Shown here one piece after another: positions 1 to 5,306 of a stretch of 9,191 bases of DNA. A program made the translations under genes and the position numbers. Position 1 is the stretch's first letter. Each line of letters begins with the position of its first letter. Location: assembly GCA_947453125.1 (NCBI GenBank), contig CANGGC010000049.1, forward strand, positions 1-9,191, given 5' to 3'. The stretch is from Planctomycetaceae bacterium. GTDB lineage: Bacteria; Planctomycetota; Planctomycetia; Pirellulales; UBA1268. The notes beneath the pieces were generated by a model. The model saw only the letters and a list, made by a program, of their open reading frames with translations. It did not search any database and was not told the origin of the DNA.

Positions 1-594
1 CCCGGCCACCAGCTCCGACGTTCCGGGATGGCCGCGGTGGGCCTTGACGATCACCGGATTGCCGGTGCACAGGGCGCTGGCTGTGTCGCCCCCCGCTACC
101 GAAAAGGCGAGGGGGAAGTTGCTCGATCCGAAGACGACAACCGGCCCGAGCGGCAGCTTCATGCGGCGGAGATCGGGCCGCGGCAGCGGCTGTCGGTCAG
201 GCTGGGCCCGGTCGATCCGCGCATCGACCCACGATCCATCGCGGGCTGCCGCCGCGAACAGGCGCAATTGCCCCACCGTCCGCCCGCGTTCCCCCGTCAA
301 CCGCGCCACCGGCAGCGCCGTCTCCGCCGCCGCCCGCTCGATGAGCGCATCGCCGACCCCGAGGATCTCCTCCGCCACGCGCTCGAGGAAGGTGGCACGC
401 TCCGCGCCGGTCATCCGCGCCAGCGGCCCGGCCGCCGCCTCGGCCGCCGCGAGGGCCTCTTCGGCGTCGATCGGGCGGGCGAGTTGGAACTTGCCGTCGA
501 GGGGGGTGCCGTCGGCGGGGGACGAGACGGCGAATGTCCGTCCACTCTTACGCAGGGCAGCAGCGACGAAATTGAGACCGTGGAGCGGGGACAT
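1..594 (-). CDS. 2-oxoglutarate semialdehyde (2,5-dioxopentanoate) dehydrogenase, NADP-type ALDH family, N-terminal part only
   Basis: Only the first 198 codons are present; the gene runs off the left edge. The family oxidises 2-oxoglutarate semialdehyde to 2-oxoglutarate with NAD(P)+ in the cytoplasm, the last step of non-phosphorylative pentose or sugar-acid breakdown. Visible family signs are the stretch from ETALPVARLTGER to RTVGQLRLF (residues 91-113), GPVVVFGSSNFPLAFS (150-165) with the oxyanion-hole Asn at 159, GGDTASAL (168-175), and VIVKAHRGHPGTSELV (181-196), whose Lys184 sits where ALDHs bind the cofactor. The catalytic Cys and Glu lie outside the window, so activity cannot be checked. 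Family members are about 520 residues, so roughly 38% is seen. The ATG start is preceded by GAAGGA (602-607) at 7-nt spacing. It lies 39 bp downstream of the keto-deoxy-pentonate dehydratase gene on the same strand, suggesting one operon. Subfamily recognition is confident; substrate is inferred from subfamily and neighbours. Confidence 0.9.
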   Translation of the reverse strand, partial: MSPLHGLNFVAAALRKSGRTFAVSSPADGTPLDGKFQLARPIDAEEALAAAEAAAGPLARMTGAERATFLERVAEEILGVGDALIERAAAETALPVARLTGERGRTVGQLRLFAAAARDGSWVDARIDRAQPDRQPLPRPDLRRMKLPLGPVVVFGSSNFPLAFSVAGGDTASALCTGNPVIVKAHRGHPGTSELVAG

Positions 595-633
595 GGAGGA
601 TTCCTTCGGAACAGAGTCGGGATTGAAGGGGCA

Positions 634-1545
634 TCAGACGGTGACAACCGGATTCTCGAGAACTCCGATCCCGTCGACAGCGATCCGCACCACGTCGCCG
701 GCGCGGAGCGTGAACGATTCGTCGGGAACGACACCGGTTCCGGTGAGGAGCACGGCGCCGTGGGGGAAGCGCTGGCTGCGCAGGAGCCAGCCGGCCAGGT
801 CGGCCAGGCCCCGCTTGATCTGGTCGATCCGCGTCTCGCCGGCGAAGGCCGTCGACCCTCCGCGGATGATCTCGATGCCGATCGACCAGCGGCGGATCGT
901 CGCCTCGTCGGTCTCCAGTGCCACCCAGGGGCCGAGCGCACAGGAGCGATCGTACGTCTTCGCCTGCGGCAGGTAGAGGAGATTCTCCCCTTCGATGTCA
1001 CGCGAGCTCATGTCGTTGCCAATCGCACAGCCGACGATGGCCCCGCGCGTGTTCATCACGAGGGCGAGCTCCGGTTCCGGCACGTTCCACGTCGCGTCGG
1101 CACGGATGCCGACCGCGTCTCCCGTGGCGACGACCTTCTCGGCGAGGCTCTTGAAGAAGATCTCAGGTCGGTCAGCGTCGTAAACACGATCGTAGGCGGT
1201 GGCGCTGAAGTCCGATTCCTCCATCCGTGCCGTCTTGCTCCGGAGGTAGGTCACGCCCGCGGCCCACACTTCCTGCCGCTCCACCGGCGCCAGGAGGGTG
1301 GTGTCGGCGAGGGGAAGATGGGGGGCGAGTGGGGCAAGCGCTGCCACGATCTTCGCCGGTTCGGCGCTGTCGAGGAGCGCCGTGAGGCTCGAGATACCGG
1401 CAGCGGAGAGATCGGCGATCTTGTCCCGGCCCCACGCGGCACCGACTTTTGCCGGGGCACCGGAGGCGGTGAGGAAGCGGCAGACGAGTGATGTGGCCGT
1501 GCCGGGCGTTCGAGGCGAGTGGTGGAGCGACGGGGGAGAGACCAT
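634..1545 (-). CDS. kdaD: 2-keto-3-deoxy-D-pentonate (arabinonate/xylonate) dehydratase, fumarylacetoacetate hydrolase fold
   Basis: This 303-residue protein of the FAH superfamily likely dehydrates 2-keto-3-deoxy-D-pentonate to 2-oxoglutarate semialdehyde in the cytoplasm. From memory it aligns well with Sulfolobus 2-keto-3-deoxy-D-arabinonate dehydratase over EVWAAGVTY (92-100), RVYDADRPEIFFK (120-132), WNVPEPELALV (153-163), GNDMSSRDIEGENLLYLPQAK (176-196) and LLTGTGVVP (266-274). The expected Mg2+ ligands are Glu157, Glu159 and Asp178; Glu128 and Lys196 fit the other active-site positions. The first 85 residues are a less conserved N-terminal domain. I chose the ATG at 1545 because GAGGAA stands 9 nt upstream. 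The frame stays open to 1617, but the extra 24 residues are Pro/Arg-rich and unlike coding sequence. D-xylonate and D-arabinonate give the same keto-deoxy acid once C3 loses its hydroxyl, so this enzyme would serve either. It is the first gene of a unit with the semialdehyde dehydrogenase. Alternative: an FAH-family hydrolase of unknown substrate. Confidence 0.88.
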   Translation of the reverse strand: MVSPPSLHHSPRTPGTATSLVCRFLTASGAPAKVGAAWGRDKIADLSAAGISSLTALLDSAEPAKIVAALAPLAPHLPLADTTLLAPVERQEVWAAGVTYLRSKTARMEESDFSATAYDRVYDADRPEIFFKSLAEKVVATGDAVGIRADATWNVPEPELALVMNTRGAIVGCAIGNDMSSRDIEGENLLYLPQAKTYDRSCALGPWVALETDEATIRRWSIGIEIIRGGSTAFAGETRIDQIKRGLADLAGWLLRSQRFPHGAVLLTGTGVVPDESFTLRAGDVVRIAVDGIGVLENPVVTV

Positions 1546-1588
1546 TGGATAAGTTCCTCGGCGAGCGGACGCTGGAGACCGGGGCGGG

Positions 1589-1617
1589 ATTGTCCGGGCG
1601 CCGCCGGGGGTTGGCAA
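1589..1617 (-). promoter_or_regulatory. Candidate sigma-70-like promoter for the minus-strand operon
   Basis: Reading the minus strand, TTGCCA (1617-1612) matches the -35 consensus at 5 of 6 positions. GACAAT (1594-1589) matches the -10 at 4 of 6, with exactly 17 nt between. The -10 ends 43 nt before the ATG at 1545. This is the best match I found in the divergent spacer, but the match is partial, spotted by eye, and planctomycete promoters are poorly defined. Confidence 0.3.
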
Positions 1618-1622
1618 GCGTG

Positions 1623-1657
1623 GCGGGGCTTTCCCCCGCGGGACGGTCCCGGTACCG
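1623..1657. promoter_or_regulatory. Cluster of inverted repeats in the divergent spacer, possible operator
   Basis: Three dyads stand side by side between the two divergent operons. GCGGGG/CCCCGC (1623-1628 and 1634-1639, 5-nt loop) is followed directly by GGGAC-G-GTCCC (1640-1650), then the perfect palindrome CGGTACCG (1650-1657). They lie 51-85 bp before the ATG of the plus-strand operon and just upstream (on the minus strand) of the candidate promoter for the other arm. A regulator bound here could control both arms. Short dyads arise often by chance in DNA this GC-rich, so this is only a candidate. Confidence 0.25.
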
Positions 1658-1707
1658 TGATGGGGCTTGTGGGTCGTTTAAGGGGAGTTTTCCGGGAGCC
1701 GTCCACC

Positions 1708-3144
1708 ATGACATATCGATTGCCGCATGCGCCCGAGGCACAGACACCCGCCGGCGCGAGCCTCGGCCGCCGCCGGTTTCTCACACGGGCCGCCACGGCG
1801 ACTGTTGCCGCGAGCCCGGCCTGGAGCTTCATGATCGTCCCTCGCCATGTCCTCGGCGGGGAGGGGCAGGTGCCCCCGAGCGAACGGGTCAACCTCGCCG
1901 GCATCGGCGTCGGCGGCATGGGAGGGGGCGACGTCGGCACGTTCACCAAGCTCGGCGCGAACTTCGTCGCCCTTTGTGACGTCGACGACGAACGTGCCCA
2001 GGGGACTTTCCAGGCTCACCCCAAGGCGACGCGCTACAAAGACTTCCGCGTCATGCTCGACAAGGAGGGAAAGCACCTCGACGGCTGCACCATCAGCACC
2101 CCGGACCACACCCACGCCGTCGCCGCCATGGCCGCGATCTCCGCCGGCAAGCATGTCTATGTCCAGAAGCCCCTCACCCACACCCTCCGCGAGGCCCGCA
2201 CGCTGACCGAAGCCGCCCGGAAGGCGGGCGTTGTCACGCAGATGGGCAATCAGGGGCATGCCACCGAAGGGGCCCGGCTCACCAACGAATGGATCCAAGC
2301 CGGCATCATCGGCGAGGTCCGCGAGGTTCACACCTGGTCCGACCGGGCGGGCCGGCTCTGGAAGCAGGGGATCGCCCGCCCGGAGGGCAACCCGCCGATC
2401 CCTGCCACCCTCGACTGGAACCTCTGGCTCGGCCCCGTCGCCGATCGCCCGTATCATCCCGCCTACTGCCCCCACGCCTGGCGCGGCTGGGTCGACTTCG
2501 GCACCGGCGCCCTCGGCGACATGGGCTGCCACATCATCGATCATCCGATGTGGGCCCTCTCCCTCGGCTCCCCCACGACCGTCGAATCGCGGATCACCCT
2601 CGACGGCGCTTACCTCGAAGGCAACACACGCAATTTCGATTCCTTCCCGATCGCGGCGGTCGTCACCTACGACTTCCCCGCCCGCGAGGCTGGTGGAAAA
2701 ACCCTCCCTCCCGTCCGCATGACCTGGTACGAGGGGGGGCTGATGCCGCCGACGCCCGCGGAACTGCCCGCTGGGGAAAAGCTCCCCGACAACGGAGTCC
2801 TGTACGTCGGCTCGAAGGGGAAGATGTTCCATTCCTCCCACGGCGGCACCCCGCGGCTCCTCCCGGCCGATCTTGCCGAAAATGCCAAGGCCGTGCCTGC
2901 GTCGATCCCCCGCTCCCCTGGCCACTACGAGGAATGGCTCCTCGCCTGCAAGGGGCAGGGGACGACGATGTCGAACTTCGACGTCTCCGGCCCCCTCACC
3001 GAGACGGTCCTCCTCGGTGTCCTCGCGATGCGCGTCCCTGGTGAACGGATCGAGTGGGATGGCCCGAATCTCCACGTCAAAAACCTCCCTGACCTCAATC
3101 AGCACCTCCACATCGACTACCGCCCCGGGTGGTCGCTCGGATGA
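1708..3144 (+). CDS. Gfo/Idh/MocA family NAD(P)-dependent oxidoreductase with Tat signal
   Basis: This 478-residue sugar or polyol oxidoreductase begins with a twin-arginine signal. LGRRRFLTRAAT (residues 19-30) is followed by a short hydrophobic stretch (31-45), so it is probably exported already folded with its cofactor. The Rossmann fold starts at VNLAGIGVGGMGGGDV (61-76), with the acidic pair in CDVDDE (90-95) after the second strand. TISTPDHTHAVAAMAAISAGKHVY (128-151) closes the nucleotide domain. The usual EKP motif reads QKP (153-155). VTQMGNQGHATEG (176-188) and GALGDMGCHIIDHP (267-280), with Asp271 and His275, are typical of the exported branch common in Planctomycetes and Bacteroidetes. 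I start at the ATG at 1708, which puts the Tat motif near the N-terminus and has GGGAG (1694-1698) upstream; the frame is open to 1519, but that would bury the signal. Its stop overlaps the next start. Substrate unknown; a glycoside, pentose or aldonate is suggested by context. Confidence 0.88.
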   Translation: MTYRLPHAPEAQTPAGASLGRRRFLTRAATATVAASPAWSFMIVPRHVLGGEGQVPPSERVNLAGIGVGGMGGGDVGTFTKLGANFVALCDVDDERAQGTFQAHPKATRYKDFRVMLDKEGKHLDGCTISTPDHTHAVAAMAAISAGKHVYVQKPLTHTLREARTLTEAARKAGVVTQMGNQGHATEGARLTNEWIQAGIIGEVREVHTWSDRAGRLWKQGIARPEGNPPIPATLDWNLWLGPVADRPYHPAYCPHAWRGWVDFGTGALGDMGCHIIDHPMWALSLGSPTTVESRITLDGAYLEGNTRNFDSFPIAAVVTYDFPAREAGGKTLPPVRMTWYEGGLMPPTPAELPAGEKLPDNGVLYVGSKGKMFHSSHGGTPRLLPADLAENAKAVPASIPRSPGHYEEWLLACKGQGTTMSNFDVSGPLTETVLLGVLAMRVPGERIEWDGPNLHVKNLPDLNQHLHIDYRPGWSLG

Positions 3145-3866
3145 AACCGATGAAACACCTCGTTCTCCACTTCGTCCTCCTTGGGGCCCTCCTCGGCGCT
3201 GCCGGCGCCCGTCAGGCCGTGGCCGCCGACAATGAGCTCACCGCGGCGGAAAAGGCGTCCGGCTGGCAACTCCTCTTCGACGGCCGCACGACGACGGGGT
3301 GGATGAGTCCGAAGGGGAAGCCGCTCCCCCAGAGCCATGTCCAGGACGGGGCCCTCAACCCGCACCCCTGCGATTACATGCTCGTCTCTGAAAAGCCGCT
3401 CGACGATTACGAGCTGGCCCTCGAGTTCAAGATCAGCCCGAAGTGCAACAGCGGTATCTTCGTCCGCACCTGGCCGCTCGAACCGCGCCCCGGCAAGGAT
3501 GTCGGCTTCAATGGGATCGAGATCGCCATCGACGACACGACGACCGCCGACTTCCACGACACCGGCGCCCTCTACGATCTCGTCAAGCCGACGGCCAACG
3601 CGATGAAGCCGGCCGGCGAATGGAACACGGCGCTGGTTACGAGCCGCGGTCCGAAGCTCGAGGTGGTCATCAATGGCCGCCCCGTGTCGGCCATCGATTT
3701 CGATCAGTGGCCCGAGGTGAATCGTCGCCCCGATGGCTCGACGCACAAGTTCGACGTCGCCTACAAGGATCATCCTCGCCGGGGCCATGTAGGGCTCCAG
3801 GACCATGGCTCGGATTGCTGGTACCGCAACATCAAGCTCCGCCCGCTCGCGGCGGCGGCAAAGTGA
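3141..3866 (+). CDS. Secreted DUF1080 protein (3-keto-disaccharide hydrolase domain)
   Basis: This 241-residue protein has a signal peptide: KHLVLHFVLLGALLGAAG (5-22) is hydrophobic, with a likely cleavage at AVA-AD near residue 28. The rest is one DUF1080 (PF06439) concanavalin-like jelly-roll domain. It shows GWQLLFDGRTTTGW (41-54), ELALEFKISPKCNSGIFVR (91-109), NGIEIAIDD (124-132), TGALYDLVKP (141-150), GEWNTALVTSRG (159-170) and RRGHVGLQDHGSDCWYRNIKL (213-233). Characterised members hydrolyse or cleave 3-keto-glycosides produced by a Gfo/Idh dehydrogenase; others are uncharacterised. The ATG at 3141 overlaps the stop of the oxidoreductase as ATGA, indicating translational coupling and a shared job. 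A GTG at 3129 and an ATG at 3150 are alternative starts. The catalytic residues of this family are not certain enough for me to assign. Family call is firm; function inferred. Confidence 0.88.
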   Translation: MKPMKHLVLHFVLLGALLGAAGARQAVAADNELTAAEKASGWQLLFDGRTTTGWMSPKGKPLPQSHVQDGALNPHPCDYMLVSEKPLDDYELALEFKISPKCNSGIFVRTWPLEPRPGKDVGFNGIEIAIDDTTTADFHDTGALYDLVKPTANAMKPAGEWNTALVTSRGPKLEVVINGRPVSAIDFDQWPEVNRRPDGSTHKFDVAYKDHPRRGHVGLQDHGSDCWYRNIKLRPLAAAAK

Positions 3867-3888
3867 TCCGTTTCTCGTCGCCCCGTCC

Positions 3889-3892
3889 GGAG
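3889..3892 (+). promoter_or_regulatory. Ribosome binding site deciding a GTG start
   Basis: GGAG lies 7 nt before the GTG at 3900. It supports GTG as the transporter start, and the encoded N-terminus then gives a short hydrophilic cytoplasmic tail before the first membrane segment. Confidence 0.6.
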
Positions 3893-3899
3893 AATCCCC

Positions 3900-5285
3900 G
3901 TGCCAACTGACAATTCCGCTGGCCATCGGTCGGACGCTTCCGGTGCGGTCGGCCGCCCCACGAACACGCGCTGGCTCGTCGTCGCCTTCGCCGTGTCGCT
4001 CGCCGTCCTCCAGTACGTCGATCGGGTCTGCATCTCGCTCGCCGGGCCGCTGATGCAGAAGGATCTCGGGCTCACCGACAGCCAGATGGGAAAGGTGTTC
4101 TCCGCCTTCACCCTCGCTTATGCCCTGTTCGAGATTCCCGGCGGCTATCTTGGCGACTGGATCGGCCCGCGGAAGGTGATCCTGCGGATCGTCCTGTGGT
4201 GGAGCTTCTTCACCGCGGCCACCGGGTGGGTGGGCGGCTTCGCGGGGCTCATCATTGTCCGCTTTCTATTCGGCGCCGGGGAGGCAGGCTGCTTCCCCAA
4301 CATCTCCAAGGCTTTCAAGCGCTGGCTCCCCCCCTCCGAACGCGCTCAGGCCCAGGGGATCCTCTGGTTCTCAGCACGGTGGGGCGGGGCAATCACGCCG
4401 CTGCTCCTCTTCGCCCTCCTCCAGCAGGTGAATTGGCGAACCGCGTTCCTCATTTTCGGTGTGGTCGGAGTCGTCTGGGCGGTCGCCTTCAACTGGTGGT
4501 ACCGCGACGACCCGCGCGATCATCCCCAGGTCAATGCCGCCGAAGCTGCTCTCCTGCCGGCCGGGTCGGCAGCCGGTGACGACCACAAGCACATTCCCTG
4601 GCTGGCGATGTGCCGTTCCCCGACGGTGTGGGCACTGTTCGGCCAGTACTTCTGCATGAGCTACGCCTGGTACTTCTTCATCACCTGGTTCCCCAAGTAT
4701 CTCCTCGAAGCCCGTGGCTTCGACCTCAAGGGAAGCGCGCTTCTTTCGGGGATGCCCCTCGCGCTCGGTGGGCTGGGGGCGTTCGTCGCTGGCTGGATTA
4801 CGCCGCCGCTGGTGCGCCGCTTCGGTCCCGGCAGGATGCGCCGTGGCCTCGGCGTCGGCGCGATGACCGCGGCCAGCCTCCTGTTCCTCGCCTCGACGAA
4901 GGTCTCCGATCCCTACCTGGCGGTAGCGCTGATTTCCCTGGCGAGCTTCGCCATGGATCTGACGCTGCCGGGATGCTGGACGACCTGCATGGATATCGGC
5001 GGCCGTGGCGTGGGGTCGCTTTCCGGTGCGATGAACATGATGGGTAACCTCGGCGGATTCGTCTCGCCCTGGGTGGTCGGCATCATCATCGATCAGAAGG
5101 TCGACCGGACCGGCACGGTGCTGGGGGGACTCATCGCGTCGGTTGGTGCCTGGAATCTCACCTTCCTGATCACGTCGGGCTTTTGCCTCCTCGGGGCCTG
5201 CTGCTGGCTGCTGGTCGATCCGGTCACGCCGCTCGATCTCGGCGATCCGGAGCATGGCCACGCCCACTCAAACAATTCCCCCTGA
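3900..5285 (+). CDS. MFS transporter, anion:cation symporter type (sugar acid importer)
   Basis: This 461-residue inner-membrane protein has about 12 membrane segments (near 24-44, 66-86, 94-112, 114-134, 154-174, 180-200, 243-265, 280-300, 316-331, 338-358, 370-398, 415-438) and a cytoplasmic loop at 201-240. The MFS signature GYLGDWIGPRK (82-92) lies between segments 2 and 3. VLQYVDRVCISLAGP (36-50), FGAGEAGCFPNISKAFKRWL (124-143) and ERAQAQGILWFSARWGGAITP (147-167) resemble the ACS family that carries hexuronates, glucarate, galactonate and other organic anions (ExuT and GudP relatives). It starts 33 bp after the DUF1080 gene and ends 21 bp before the pentonate dehydratase, so a role in importing a pentonate with protons is a reasonable inference. 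The tail carries EHGHAH (451-456), which could bind metal or mean nothing. Substrate is not determined by sequence. Confidence 0.88.
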   Translation: MPTDNSAGHRSDASGAVGRPTNTRWLVVAFAVSLAVLQYVDRVCISLAGPLMQKDLGLTDSQMGKVFSAFTLAYALFEIPGGYLGDWIGPRKVILRIVLWWSFFTAATGWVGGFAGLIIVRFLFGAGEAGCFPNISKAFKRWLPPSERAQAQGILWFSARWGGAITPLLLFALLQQVNWRTAFLIFGVVGVVWAVAFNWWYRDDPRDHPQVNAAEAALLPAGSAAGDDHKHIPWLAMCRSPTVWALFGQYFCMSYAWYFFITWFPKYLLEARGFDLKGSALLSGMPLALGGLGAFVAGWITPPLVRRFGPGRMRRGLGVGAMTAASLLFLASTKVSDPYLAVALISLASFAMDLTLPGCWTTCMDIGGRGVGSLSGAMNMMGNLGGFVSPWVVGIIIDQKVDRTGTVLGGLIASVGAWNLTFLITSGFCLLGACCWLLVDPVTPLDLGDPEHGHAHSNNSP

Positions 5286-5306
5286 TCATCAACACGAGAC
5301 GCACCG

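Noticed and set aside
28..1491. A 487-codon plus-strand open frame over the aldehyde dehydrogenase and FAH-fold genes
   Set aside because: It crosses two well-recognised minus-strand genes and their spacer, has low-complexity charged composition and no known motif.
1546..1617. N-terminal extension of the FAH-fold dehydratase to a start at 1617
   Set aside because: The extra 24 residues are Pro/Arg-rich, unlike the family N-terminus, and the ATG at 1545 has a good ribosome binding site.
1678..3111. A 477-codon minus-strand open frame opposite the Gfo/Idh gene
   Set aside because: The plus strand carries clear Tat, Rossmann and family motifs; the antisense frame is compositional shadow.
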